Made by a program: the position numbers and the translations under genes. Below, one piece after another: positions 12,352-20,895 of a stretch of 64,000 nt of DNA. This DNA comes from Sphingomonas sp. H160509 (GTDB lineage Bacteria; Pseudomonadota; Alphaproteobacteria; Sphingomonadales; Sphingomonadaceae), in NCBI RefSeq assembly GCF_024124765.2, contig NZ_JAMXSR020000002.1:2220001-2284000 (forward strand). The letters are read 5' to 3'. Numbering within the stretch: the stretch's first letter is position 1; each line of letters opens with the position of its first letter. The notes below the pieces were generated by a model. That model was not told the origin of the DNA, made no database searches, and was given only the letters and a program-made list of their open reading frames with translations.

Positions 12352-12756
12352 TCAGCTGCAAACCTGAACCGATACCCGGTCGCCATAATAGGGGTCGACG
12401 CGCCACTCGTTCCAGCACCGCGGGCGGTAATCCTCGCGGTAGTAGGTGCGGACCGGCGGATTGTAATAGGCCACCGGTGGCTGCGCGTAATAGCCGCCAT
12501 TGTAGTAACCGCGGTCGTAGTACCGATTGCGGTTGTTGCTGCTGGCGATCGCCGCACCTACGCCGAGGCCGAGGATGCCACCGAGCACCGCTGCGCCGGC
12601 TGCATTGCCGCCGCCACGATGGCCGTGCCAGCCGCCGCCGTAGCCGCGCCCATAGCCGCCGCGCCCCCAACGCTGCGCGTCGGCTGGTGCTGCTGCCGTC
12701 AGAGCCGTTGCGGCGAGTGCTACGCCGAGGCCTGCTTTCTTGAAAAATCCGTTCAT
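12352..12756 (-). CDS. Exported glycine-zipper, Tyr/Gly-rich small protein
   Basis: A 134-residue protein with a signal peptide (MNGFFKKAGLGVALAATAL to APADAQ). Mature part: a Gly/Arg/His-rich stretch (GRGGYGRGYGGGWHGHRGGG), a glycine-zipper membrane-like helix (AVLGGILGLGVGAAIASS, about 57-74), then a Tyr-rich region and two cysteines (PRCWNEWR and the last-but-one residue) that could form a disulfide. Proteins of this make-up are common and uncharacterised in the envelopes of Sphingomonas. GAAGAG upstream of ATG 12756 serves as ribosome site, and a terminator follows, so it is monocistronic. Function unknown. Confidence 0.75.
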   Translation of the reverse strand: MNGFFKKAGLGVALAATALTAAAPADAQRWGRGGYGRGYGGGWHGHRGGGNAAGAAVLGGILGLGVGAAIASSNNRNRYYDRGYYNGGYYAQPPVAYYNPPVRTYYREDYRPRCWNEWRVDPYYGDRVSVQVCS

Positions 12757-12967
12757 CTCTTCCGAACTCCGTTACTAGTTACGCCCGGTCCGCTTGGGAC
12801 AAACGCATAAGTGTCCGACCGTGTTTCAGGGTTTAGGCGATTCGGCCTGAACTGGTTCGGAACGGCTTGTTAACCCACGGTATAGCTGGCGGTGCTGGTC
12901 CCGTGCGGGGACACGGGCGGCGCGGCACTGCTGGGCAATGTTTACGAATATCGGATAGGGTGCGGCG

Positions 12968-13634
12968 ATGCGCAGGATGATGACGACGCGAGCGATCGCC
13001 TTTGCCGTGCTCGGCGGGAGTGCGGTGCTGATCGGTGGGCTGGCCTTGTCGGGGTCGCCAGTCAAAGTGCGGGCGGTCGAGGCGCCTGCTCGGGTGGCTC
13101 GGATCGCCACGCCGGTTGCGAAAGCGGCGCCGAAGCCCGTTGCCGTCGCTGCGGAGGACCCGGCCGATGCGTATGTCGTGAAGCGGGTGCTGAACGTGCC
13201 GGAGCCTTTGCGGCATGGGGCGTATTATTGGGATACGGCGGGCGTGCCGGAGGGGCCGATCGTGATCACGGTCGACCTGGTGGCGCAGACCTTGTCGATC
13301 TTTCGCAGCGGGTACGAGATCGGGACGGCGGCGGTGATCTACGGTGCCGACGAGAAGCCTACCCCGCTCGGCGTGTTCAAGATCACTCAGAAAGACGCGC
13401 ATCATGTGTCGAACCTGTACGGGGCGCCGATGCCGTACATGATGCGGCTGACTAACGATGGGGTTTCGATCCACGGCAGCGCGTTGATGGATGGGAAGTA
13501 CGCTACGCATGGGTGCGTCGGGGTGCCGACTGCGTTTGCGAAGCTGATCTTCGAGCAGGTTAAGCTGGGGGATCAGGTGATCGTTACGAGTGGGGGAGAT
13601 GTTGGCGCGGGGTGGGCGGATTACTGCTGCTTGA
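12968..13634 (+). CDS. L,D-transpeptidase (YkuD domain), C-terminal end uncertain
   Basis: A periplasmic enzyme that cross-links peptidoglycan or attaches proteins to it. The N-terminal signal anchor (AIAFAVLGGSAVLIGGLAL) is followed by a Pro/Ala linker, then the YkuD domain with IVITVDLVAQTLSIFRSG, the GVFKIT segment and the catalytic motif IHGSALMDG...YATHGCVGVP (cysteine nucleophile). The open frame carries on past VIVTSGGD into the palindromic repeat, reaching 13840. That tail is implausible. One G fewer in the run at 13592-13596 gives a short end (SGEMLARGGRITAA) and TGA at 13632-13634, about 221 residues. I prefer this end, by analogy with the other homopolymer errors here. Confidence 0.82.
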
Positions 13635-13777
13635 GGGTGGGGCCATTTCCTTACGGTAGCGCACCGTGCCCTCACCTTTCGCCGCCTTTGGCGTCTCTTC
13701 CTCCCCGGTGGGAGAGGGATCCTTTAGCTTCCTGGACTAGGTTTAGTTCGCCACATCGCCGTGAAGGCCGCCATTCC

Positions 13778-13887
13778 CACCTCCCTGGAAGGGAGGGGTT
13801 GGGGGTGGGTCGGCCAGCTTTGGCCGCAGCCGTGCCATGATGCGGAAGCCGACCCACCCCCGGCCCCTCCCTTCCAGGGAGGGGGGA
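13778..13887. repeat. Palindromic repeat, CCCTCCCTGGAAGGGAGGG family
   Basis: Arms CACCTCCCTGGAAGGGAGGG and CCCTCCCTTCCAGGGAGGG flank GGGTGGGTCGG / CCGACCCACCC. Most of the stretch from the L,D-transpeptidase end to typA is this repeat plus two hairpins. Confidence 0.88.
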
Positions 13888-13915
13888 GAATTGGGTTTGT
13901 TCTGACTTTCGCGCA

Positions 13916-13947
13916 CAAAGAAAAAGGCCGGAGGTTTCCCCGGCCCT
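13916..13947 (-). terminator. Terminator downstream of typA
   Basis: Read on the minus strand, GGCCGG (13945-13940) pairs with CCGGCC (13931-13926) and is followed by TTTTTCTTTG. It is about 105 bases past the typA stop. Confidence 0.75.
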
Positions 13948-14015
13948 TCTGCATCTCTTGCCCAGCGCGACACGGCAAAGCCGCGTCGTCGGACCTCGCC
14001 TAAGCGAGGCCGGCC

Positions 14016-14061
14016 GAGCTCGTAAGCTTGGCCGGCTTCGCCGTGCCAGGCTTACGAGCTC
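14016..14061. repeat. 12-base inverted repeat covering the typA stop codon
   Basis: GAGCTCGTAAGC (14016-14027) is the perfect complement of GCTTACGAGCTC (14050-14061), with 22 bases between. The right arm contains the last codons and TAA of typA, so the hairpin forms only in the 3' end of that mRNA. No U-tract follows, which argues for mRNA stability or processing rather than simple termination. Confidence 0.6.
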
Positions 14062-15896
14062 TGCTTAGCCCGGCTAGCGCGCTTGCGCTCGTTCGCGTCC
14101 AGGAAGCGCTTGCGCAGACGGATCGACTTCGGCGTGACTTCGACCATCTCGTCGTCGTCGATGTAGGCGATCGCCTGCTCCAGCGTCGCGCGCTTCGGCG
14201 GGGACAGGCGGACCTGGTCGTCCTTGCCGCCGCTCGCGCGGAAGTTGGTCAGCGCCTTGGTCTTCATCGGGTTGACCTCGAGGTCGTCCGGCTTGGCGTT
14301 CTCGCCGACGATCATGCCCTCATAGAGTGCCTCGCCGTGGCCCACGAACAGGATGCCGCGCTCTTCGAGCGGACCCAGTGCGTAGTTGTTCGCCTCGCCC
14401 GAACCGTTCGAGATCAGCACGCCGTTCTTGCGACCCTCGATCGCGCCCTTGTGCGGACCGTACTTCTCGAACAGCCGGTTCATGATCCCCGTGCCGCGCG
14501 TGTCGGACAGGAACTCGCCATGATAGCCGATCATCCCGCGCGACGGCGCCGAGAAGGTGATGCGGGTCTTGCCGCCGGTCGACGGACGCATGTCGGTCAG
14601 CTCGGCCTTGCGCGTGTTCATCTTCTCGACGACGGTACCCGAATGCTCCTCGTCGACGTCGATGATGACGGTCTCGTACGGCTCGGTCTTCTTGCCGTTC
14701 TCGTCCTCGCCGAACAGCACGCGCGGACGCGAGATGCCCAGCTCGAAGCCTTCGCGGCGCATCGTCTCGATCAGCACGCCCAGCTGAAGCTCACCGCGGC
14801 CGGCGACTTCGAAGCTGTCCTTGTCGGCCGCCTCGGTCACCTTCACGGCAACGTTCGACTCGGCTTCGCGGAACAGGCGCTCGCGGATCATGCGGCTCGT
14901 CACCTTGCTGCCCTCGCGACCCGCCATCGGCGAATCGTTCACGGCAAAACGCATCGACAGCGTGGGGGGATCGATCGGCTGCGCGTGCAGCGGCTCGGTC
15001 ACCGTGATGTCGGCGATCGTGTCGGCAACCGTAGCGACCGAGAGACCTGCCAGCGAGATGATGTCGCCGGCCTTGGCTTCGTCGACGGGAACGCGCTCGA
15101 GACCACGGAACGACATGATCTTGGACGCACGACCGGTCTCGATGATCTTGCCGTCGTTATCGAGCGCGTGGATCGCCTGGTTGGTCTTCACGGTACCCGA
15201 ATTGACGCGACCGGTGAGAACGCGGCCGAGGAACGGATCGCGGTCGAGCAGCGTGACGAGGAAGGTGAACGGCACGCCGGCGACTTCCACGGCGGGCGGG
15301 GGCACGTGCTTCACGATCGTCTCGAACATCGGGATCAGCGTGCCTTCGCGCGCGTCCATGTCGGTCGAGGCATAGCCGTTGCGACCCGATGCGTAGAGCA
15401 CGGGGAAGTCGAGCTGGTCGTCGTTCGCGTCGAGCGACACGAACAGGTCGAACACTTCGTCGAGCACTTCCTGGATGCGCGCGTCGTTGCGATCGACCTT
15501 GTTGACGACGACGATCGGCTTCAGGCCGAGCGCCAGCGCCTTACCGGTGACGAACTTGGTCTGCGGCATCGCGCCTTCCGACGAATCGACCAGCAGGACG
15601 ACGCCATCGACCATCGACAGGATGCGCTCGACTTCGCCGCCGAAATCGGCGTGGCCGGGCGTGTCGACGATGTTGATGCGGATGCTCTCGGACTCGCCGG
15701 GAGGGGTCCAGTCGACCGAGGTCGGCTTGGCGAGAATGGTAATGCCACGCTCTTTTTCGAGGTCGTTCGAATCCATTGCGCGCTCTTCGACGCGCTGGTT
15801 GTCGCGGAAGGTGCCGGACTGGCGGAAGAGCTGGTCGACCAGCGTCGTCTTGCCGTGATCGACGTGCGCAATGATCGCCACGTTGCGGAGGCTCAT
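14052..15896 (-). CDS. typA: Ribosome-associated GTPase TypA/BipA
   Basis: A 614-residue translational GTPase that binds the 70S ribosome and affects subunit assembly and stress growth. The G domain has HVDHGKTT (11-18), GITI in switch I, DTPGH, and NKVD. Domains resembling EF-G II, III and V follow, and the C-terminal BipA-specific domain includes [20 protein letters not shown] and the conserved lysine-rich end. Length matches the family. ATG 15896 starts the family-typical [15 protein letters not shown]. Monocistronic, with a downstream terminator. No frameshift, which shows the indel problem elsewhere is not uniform. Confidence 0.96.
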   Translation of the reverse strand: MSLRNVAIIAHVDHGKTTLVDQLFRQSGTFRDNQRVEERAMDSNDLEKERGITILAKPTSVDWTPPGESESIRINIVDTPGHADFGGEVERILSMVDGVVLLVDSSEGAMPQTKFVTGKALALGLKPIVVVNKVDRNDARIQEVLDEVFDLFVSLDANDDQLDFPVLYASGRNGYASTDMDAREGTLIPMFETIVKHVPPPAVEVAGVPFTFLVTLLDRDPFLGRVLTGRVNSGTVKTNQAIHALDNDGKIIETGRASKIMSFRGLERVPVDEAKAGDIISLAGLSVATVADTIADITVTEPLHAQPIDPPTLSMRFAVNDSPMAGREGSKVTSRMIRERLFREAESNVAVKVTEAADKDSFEVAGRGELQLGVLIETMRREGFELGISRPRVLFGEDENGKKTEPYETVIIDVDEEHSGTVVEKMNTRKAELTDMRPSTGGKTRITFSAPSRGMIGYHGEFLSDTRGTGIMNRLFEKYGPHKGAIEGRKNGVLISNGSGEANNYALGPLEERGILFVGHGEALYEGMIVGENAKPDDLEVNPMKTKALTNFRASGGKDDQVRLSPPKRATLEQAIAYIDDDEMVEVTPKSIRLRKRFLDANERKRASRAKQSS

Positions 15897-15986
15897 GAAT
15901 GTATTCTCTTGATCGAGGAACGGGGTTGGCGCGCGCCATAGCGTAATTGTTGCGCCGCGGGAAGACGCAGCGGCATTTCGTCGCCT

Positions 15987-16965
15987 TTAGAGGGAACCTC
16001 CGCGGCGCTTGTATGTTCCGGCGGCGAGAATAGCACGGGGATCGCGGACCGCTAGCATTGCCCTCAGCGCGGCGTGCTTGTCGGGCGCGGCGGCATAGTA
16101 ACGCTGCCAGATCCGCAGCCCCATCCAGTAGCCGAGTTCGGGCGGCCAGCCGGCGGGCGGCGTGGAGTAGTTGCCGATCCAGCGCGCGTACGCCTTGGCT
16201 TCGGGCGAGCCTTCTTCCGGGTCGTCCTTGTCGGTGAGCGTGCGGGTGAGCGCGATGTCGGCCTGCATCTGACGCCAGAGTTCGGCCTCGCGTGGGGTGG
16301 CCCAGGCGGCGCGCGCGGCGTCGGGCTCCTCGCCGGTGACGAGTTGCGCGATGAAGTCGGCGGCGCCTTCGACGAGGATCGCGGTGAGCAGGGGATCGCG
16401 GGCGAGCGTCATGCCGGCGTCCTGCTGGAAGGAATGCACCGTCTCGTGCGCGAAGAAATGGCGGAGCGTCTGGCGGAGTTTGTCGGGCGTCGGCGACATG
16501 CGGCACAGCACTTCGAGCCCGAGCACCTGCGCGCCGGGCTTGGCGGTGCCGCCAGAGGTGTTCGCGCCGAAGACTATATAGACTTGCGGGAGCTTCACGT
16601 CGGGGAGTGCGCCGTGGAGGCCGAGATAGATCGCGCGGAGATCGGCGGTCGCGGCCTTGGCGGCGGGGAGACAGGTCTTGATCGCCTGCGCGTAGCGGGT
16701 CGGGTTGGCGGCGATGGCGCGCGTGAGAGTGTCCGCATCGACGATCCGGCCGGGGGGTGAAGACGCCGATGCCGAAACTGCCCTTGTCGAGGTAGTCGCG
16801 CTCGAGTTGCGCGGCGGTTGGCTTGCCCTTGGTCTTGGCGAAGAGCGCGGCGAAGCGGTCGGCGTCTTCGGTGTGGATCGTGGCGGTGAGCGGATCGGCT
16901 GGTGGGGGACGATTCGTGGCTGCCGCGGGGAGGAGGGCGAGCGCGAGGATCAGCGGGCGAAGCAT
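15987..16965 (-). CDS. Exported HExxH-type putative metalloprotease, read through one +1 indel
   Basis: Begins at ATG 16965 with a signal peptide (MLRPLILALALLPAAA). The middle contains FFAHETVHSFQQ, an HExxH zinc-binding motif, and LVEGAADFIAQL, whose glutamate could be the third ligand (gluzincin pattern). The end carries YWMGLRIWQRYYA. The arrangement resembles DUF2268-like predicted Zn-dependent proteases of about 325 residues. The reading frame breaks at six G on the plus strand (16752-16757). With one fewer, the protein continues GRIVDADTLTRAIAANPTRY and joins smoothly to KLPQVYIVFGANTSG. Catalysis and substrate are predicted, not known. Confidence 0.75.
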
Positions 16966-17010
16966 GGTGCAGAGTATCGCGTGTTTGCCGGGGCGCCAGA
17001 GTGGATATTG

Positions 17011-17140
17011 CGATCCTCCCCCGCCAGGGGGAGGTGTCGCCGAAGGTGACGGAGGGGGGAGGACACGGAACAGAGGTTGGGGCGCGCCTCCCCCTCCGTC
17101 AGGCAAGAGCCTGCCACCTCCCCTTGCGGGGGGAGGATCG
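17011..17140. repeat. Palindromic repeat, GATCCTCCCCC family
   Basis: CGATCCTCCCCCGCCAGGGGG at the left and the complement ending GGGGGGAGGATCG at the right, with CTCCGTCA and CTTGC-bearing inner hairpins as in the copy at 9706-9835. It opens a 436-base gene-free stretch that consists of three repeats. Confidence 0.86.
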
Positions 17141-17177
17141 TGAGGAGGCGGCGACCTGCAACGCCCCACCCTCCATT

Positions 17178-17283
17178 CCACCCCGGCGAAGGCCGGGGCC
17201 CAGTTGGAAAGGCGGCAATAATGACGTGCCGCGATCCGTTAGCAACGTTCCCCAACTGGGCCCCGGCCTCCGCCGGGGTGGTG
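17178..17283. repeat. Palindromic repeat, CCACCCCGGCGAAGGCCGGGG family
   Basis: Arms CCACCCCGGCGAAGGCCGGG plus CCCAGTTGG at the left, and CCAACTGGG plus CCCCGGCCTCCGCCGGGGTG at the right. The centre differs from the other copies while the arms are conserved. Confidence 0.88.
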
Positions 17284-17297
17284 CGAGCAACCGCAAG

Positions 17298-17390
17298 TCA
17301 TCCCTGCGGAGGCGGGGACCCATATTCTCAAGCGGCTGGCGACTATATCTCGAGGCCTGCCAGTATAGATCCCCGTCTGGGCGGGGATGA
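17298..17390. repeat. Palindromic repeat, TCATCCC..GGGGACC type
   Basis: TCATCCCTGCGGAGGCGGGGA at the left and TCCCCGTCTGGGCGGGGATGA at the right flank about 50 bases of unique sequence. Related to the GTCATCCCGG elements near 8260 and 61752. Confidence 0.75.
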
Positions 17391-17401
17391 CGAGCGCGGT
17401 A

Positions 17402-18415
17402 TTAGAACCCCTCCAGCACGATCTTCCCCTTGGCCGTGTGGCTCTCGATCCGCTCATGCGCCCGCCGCAAGTTCGCGGCATCAATCCGCCCGAAATTCTC
17501 CGCCAGCGTCGTCCGGATCGTCCCCGCATCCACCAGCCGCGCGACCTCGTCGAGCAACACCCCCTGCTCGCCCATGTCCGCGGTCTGGAACAGCGAGCGC
17601 GTGTACATCAGCTCCCAGTGCACCGAGATCGACTTCTGCTTCAGCGGCACGATGTCCAGCGTCTTCGGATCGTCGATCAGCGCCAGCCGACCCTGCGGCG
17701 CCAGCAGCTCGCCGATCTCGGCGATATGCTCGTCGGTATGCGTCGTCGAGAACACGAACCCCGGTGCGCCGATCCCCAGCGCCTCGATCTGCGCGGCGAG
17801 CGGCTTGCGGTGGTCGATCACGTGATGCGCGCCGAGCTCCTCGACCCAGCCGCGCGTCTCGTCGCGCGACGCGGTGGCGATCACGGTCAGGTCGGTGAGC
17901 TGCCGCGCGAGCTGGATCGTGATCGAGCCGACCCCGCCTGCCCCGCCGATGATCAGGATCGCGTTCGCCGCACCGGGAACGGGCTTACGCACGTCGAGCC
18001 GGTCGAACAGCGTCTCCCACGCGGTGACCGAGGTCAGCGGCAGCGCCGCCGCCTGCGCCCAGTCGAGCGACGCCGGCTTGTGGCCGACGATACGTTCGTC
18101 GACGAGGTGATATTCGGAATTGGTACCGGGCCGATCGATCGCGCCCGCGTAGAACACGTCATCGCCGACCTTGAACCCGGTCACGTCCGGGCCGATCGCG
18201 ACGACGACGCCCGATGCGTCCCAGCCCAGCACCTGCGGCTTGCCGTCCGGATCTTCGCGACGCTGGCGGATCTTGGTGTCGACCGGGTTGACCGACACCG
18301 CCTTCACCTCGACCAGCAGGTCGCGGCCGGACGCCTCGGGCTTGGGGAGGTCGAGGTCGACGAGCGACTGCGGATCGTCGATCGGGAGCGACTTGGTATA
18401 GCCGATGGCGCGCAT
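17402..18415 (-). CDS. Zinc-type alcohol dehydrogenase family / quinone oxidoreductase-like protein
   Basis: A 337-residue MDR-superfamily NAD(P)H-dependent reductase. The N-terminal GroES-like fold shows VKAVSVNPVDTKIR and VLGWDASGVVVAIG. The Rossmann domain has IIGGAGGVGSITIQLAR as dinucleotide-binding glycine motif, with a family-typical HTDEHIAEIGELLAPQGRL strand-helix later. The cysteine zinc ligands of true alcohol dehydrogenases are missing, as in the zinc-binding ADH family 1 subgroup (yeast quinone-reductase-like), so a metal-free quinone or enone reduction is more likely. Alone on its strand; physiological substrate unknown. Confidence 0.88.
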   Translation of the reverse strand: MRAIGYTKSLPIDDPQSLVDLDLPKPEASGRDLLVEVKAVSVNPVDTKIRQRREDPDGKPQVLGWDASGVVVAIGPDVTGFKVGDDVFYAGAIDRPGTNSEYHLVDERIVGHKPASLDWAQAAALPLTSVTAWETLFDRLDVRKPVPGAANAILIIGGAGGVGSITIQLARQLTDLTVIATASRDETRGWVEELGAHHVIDHRKPLAAQIEALGIGAPGFVFSTTHTDEHIAEIGELLAPQGRLALIDDPKTLDIVPLKQKSISVHWELMYTRSLFQTADMGEQGVLLDEVARLVDAGTIRTTLAENFGRIDAANLRRAHERIESHTAKGKIVLEGF

Positions 18416-18479
18416 GCTGGAACTCCTGTGATGTCGCCGACAAGCTGTCCACGCGCGCGCCAGGTTTCAAGGAGAGCAG

Positions 18480-18508
18480 TTGGCAAGCCTAAGTGTATTA
18501 TCTATATA
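18480..18508 (+). promoter_or_regulatory. Predicted sigma-70-type promoter of the telA operon
   Basis: TTGGCA (18480-18485), a 17-base spacer, and TATATA (18503-18508) lie 60 bases ahead of the telA ATG, in a locally AT-rich patch of an otherwise GC-rich region. Prediction from consensus match and spacing only. Confidence 0.5.
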
Positions 18509-18567
18509 CGCCACTTGAACGCGGGGCGGGTTGCAGCCACGATGCCCCACCGAACGGAGACACGAGC

Positions 18568-19779
18568 ATGGCGACGACCCCGAACACGCTGACGGAAGAG
18601 CCGGGCCTGGTGCTGACCCCGCCCGATCCGGTGCCGACCGTCGCCGCCGCCAAGGCGTCCGGCCTCGTCCCCGTCGATGCCGGCGTGAAGTCGCAACTGG
18701 AGGAGCGCGTGTCGGGCTTCGTCACCGATCTCGTCGCGCAGGACGTCAACTCGCCCGAATTCGGCAAGCGAGTCGATGCGATCACCGCGATGGGCGCGAA
18801 GGAGATCCGCGAGGCCGCCGGCCAGTCGAACCGCTTCCTCGATCGCCCGGTCAAGGCGATGGATCAGGAGACCGGCGTCGGCAAGGACCTCGCCGAACTG
18901 CGCCGCGTCGTCGAGGATCTCGATCCCGGCAAGAAGGGCAATCTGACCGCGCCGCAGAAGCTGTTCGGGATCATCCCGTTCGGTGGCAAGATGCGCAATT
19001 ATTTCGACGGCTATAAATCGTCGCAGACGCACATCGCGCAGATCCTGAAGAGCCTCGGCTCGGGCAAGGACGAGCTGCTGATGGACAATGCCGCGATCGA
19101 TACCGAGCGCGCGAATCTGTGGGCGGCGATGGGTCGGCTCGAGCAGATGATCCATCTGTCGAAGACGATGGACGCCAAGCTGGAGGACGTCGCCAACGAT
19201 CTCGACCACAGCGATCCCGCCAAGGCGAAGGCGATCCGCGAGACCGCGCTGTTCTACACGCGCCAGCGGACGCAGGACCTGCTGACTCAGATGGCGGTGA
19301 CCGTGCAGGGCTATCTCGCGCTCGATCTGGTCAAGAAGAACAATGTCGAGCTGGTGAAGGGCGTCGATCGCGCGTCGACCACGACCGTCTCGGCGCTGCG
19401 GACCGCGGTGACGGTGGCGCAGGCGCTGACCAACCAGAAGCTGGTGCTGGAGCAGATCACCGCGCTCAACACGACCACCGCGAACATCATCGATTCGACG
19501 GGCAAGCTGCTCAAATCGCAGACCGCGCAGATCCACGAACAGGCGGCGTCGGCGACTATCCCGCTGGAGACGCTGCAACGCGCGTTCCAGAATATCTACG
19601 ACACGATGGACGCGATCGACGTGTTCAAGCTGAAGGCGCTCGATTCGATGAAGGTCACCGTCGGCGCGCTGTCGAACGAGGTCGATAAATCCCGTGGGTA
19701 TATCGCGCGGGCTGAAGGCGCGACGCAGGGGCAGTTGGGCGGACCTTCCGCCAGCCCGTTCAAGCTGGAGGCGATGTAA
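18568..19779 (+). CDS. TelA family toxic anion resistance protein
   Basis: A 403-residue soluble, largely alpha-helical protein of the TelA/KlaA family (tellurite resistance-associated). Family landmarks are VSGFVTDLVAQDVNSPEF, LFGIIPFGGKMRNYFDGYKS, and the long helical section with YTRQRTQDLLTQMAVTVQGYLALDL and LEQITALNTTTANIIDSTG. Start chosen at ATG 18568 behind GGAGA (18556-18560); an upstream in-frame ATG lacks a ribosome site. The second gene begins five bases after its stop, so the two form an operon. Family members are envelope-stress linked. No other ter genes are present. Confidence 0.9.
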   Translation: MATTPNTLTEEPGLVLTPPDPVPTVAAAKASGLVPVDAGVKSQLEERVSGFVTDLVAQDVNSPEFGKRVDAITAMGAKEIREAAGQSNRFLDRPVKAMDQETGVGKDLAELRRVVEDLDPGKKGNLTAPQKLFGIIPFGGKMRNYFDGYKSSQTHIAQILKSLGSGKDELLMDNAAIDTERANLWAAMGRLEQMIHLSKTMDAKLEDVANDLDHSDPAKAKAIRETALFYTRQRTQDLLTQMAVTVQGYLALDLVKKNNVELVKGVDRASTTTVSALRTAVTVAQALTNQKLVLEQITALNTTTANIIDSTGKLLKSQTAQIHEQAASATIPLETLQRAFQNIYDTMDAIDVFKLKALDSMKVTVGALSNEVDKSRGYIARAEGATQGQLGGPSASPFKLEAM

Positions 19780-19784
19780 CCCTC

Positions 19785-20492
19785 GTGAGCGAAGTCGACG
19801 ACGCCATCGCCAGCGCCCGCGCCTCCTGGTCGCGCATTTCCGACGACCGCACCGGCACGGTGATCGGGCGCGTGCCATCGCGGGGGCGGGCGCGGCAGAC
19901 GCAGGCGATCGGCAAGCGGCTGACCCGGATCGCGGTCGCCGACGTGTCGATCCTGATCGCGGCGATGGTGATCGGCTGGATCGTGCCGCTCGGCATCGGC
20001 GGCGCGATGCTGGTGATGGCGCTGCTGGTCGCCGCGACGGTGTTGTTCGCGGTCTGGCCGGCGGAACGCGCTCCCACGCCCGAGCGCTTGGCGGCGGTCG
20101 ACATCCGCGCGTTGCCTGCCCAGACCGAACGCTGGCTGGAGGCGCAACGCCCCGCACTCCCCGCGCCCGCGATGACGCTGGTCGACAAGATCGGCCTGCG
20201 CCTCGAAACGCTAACCCCGCAACTCGCGATGCTCGACGCGAACACGCAGGAAGCGGTCGACGTGCGGAAACTGATCGGCGAACAGCTCCCCGCCTTCGTC
20301 AAGGATTACGAGAAGGTGCCGGCGTCGCTCCGCACGACGCCGCGCAACGGGCGCTCGCCCGACGCCGAGCTGGTCGACGGCCTGAAGCTGATCGAACAGG
20401 AGATCGGCGAGATGACCGCCCGCCTCGCGCAGAGCGACCTCGACAACCTGTCGACCCGCGGCCGTTTTCTGGAGATGAAGTACAAGGATTGA
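19785..20492 (+). CDS. TelA-operon membrane protein, unknown function
   Basis: A 235-residue protein starting with GTG at 19785, five bases behind telA. Two adjacent membrane segments (about 49-66 and 70-91; VADVSILIAAMVIGWIVPL then GGAMLVMALLVAATVLFAVW) follow a basic cytoplasmic N-terminus. The rest is a helical soluble domain ending SDLDNLSTRGRFLEMKYKD. Its tight linkage to telA suggests it anchors or partners the TelA protein at the membrane; that is inference. I do not recognise a named family. Debris resembling its last codons lies downstream at 20718-20792. Confidence 0.75.
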   Translation: MSEVDDAIASARASWSRISDDRTGTVIGRVPSRGRARQTQAIGKRLTRIAVADVSILIAAMVIGWIVPLGIGGAMLVMALLVAATVLFAVWPAERAPTPERLAAVDIRALPAQTERWLEAQRPALPAPAMTLVDKIGLRLETLTPQLAMLDANTQEAVDVRKLIGEQLPAFVKDYEKVPASLRTTPRNGRSPDAELVDGLKLIEQEIGEMTARLAQSDLDNLSTRGRFLEMKYKD

Positions 20493-20496
20493 GCAG

Positions 20497-20667
20497 CTGA
20501 AACGCACCCGGCTTAGCGTCTGCCGCAGGAAGGCACGCTTCGTCTCCGAAGCCGACGCGCTCGTTGTGGCGCAGACCGGACGCGTACCGCTGAGGGCCTA
20601 TCGCTGCGACCGCTGCCTACAGTTCCACCTGACCAGCCGAACGAAAGGCAAGCGCGTGCTCGGGTAG
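20497..20667 (+). CDS. Small zinc-ribbon-like Cys protein without a standard start codon
   Basis: A 56-codon open stretch beginning KRTRLSVCRRKARF and containing YRCDRCLQFHLTSRTKGKR, with two cysteines in CxxC spacing and an earlier single Cys. The CxxC plus FHLTS pattern resembles small zinc-ribbon proteins of phages and alphaproteobacteria. The only plausible initiator is CTG at 20497 (or ATT at 20488); no ATG, GTG or TTG lies in frame before the conserved part, so the gene may be damaged or mis-sequenced at its 5' end. It overlaps nothing and directly follows the TelA operon. Confidence 0.45.
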   Translation: MKRTRLSVCRRKARFVSEADALVVAQTGRVPLRAYRCDRCLQFHLTSRTKGKRVLG

Positions 20668-20717
20668 CTGGCATTTCGCCGCTCGAGCGGTGTTTCAGTG
20701 ATAAGCGCGTCTGGATT

Positions 20718-20792
20718 AGAGCGACCTCGACAATCTCGCGACGCGCGCGTTTCGGAAATAAGATCGAATACGAGAAAGACGGCGCGCAGTAG
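20718..20792 (+). pseudogene. Apparent remnant of a duplicated TelA-operon membrane gene 3' end
   Basis: AGAGCGACCTCGACAA at 20717-20732 repeats the bases that encode SDLDN near the end of the intact gene at 19785-20492. In a neighbouring frame the sequence goes on RARFGNKIEYEKDGAQ and stops at TAG 20792, echoing GRFLEMKYKD of the intact copy. The alignment needs a frameshift and several substitutions, so it looks like the eroded tail of a second copy. It could be chance for such a short stretch. The remaining bases to 20895 show nothing. Confidence 0.4.
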
Positions 20793-20895
20793 CGCGAGCG
20801 CGTGCCACGAACTGCAATCAGACCCGATGAATTTAGACTTTGATCGTTGATCCGAATCATGCACGATGTCGCCGGATAGATCCGGAGGCTGGACC

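Noticed and set aside
14028..15941. A 637-codon frame antisense to typA
   Set aside because: Lies over the well-supported GTPase and has low-complexity Leu/Val/Arg composition with no motif.
18568..20492. A complete tellurite-resistance island
   Set aside because: Only telA and its membrane partner are present; no terZABCDEF, tehAB or klaBC genes.
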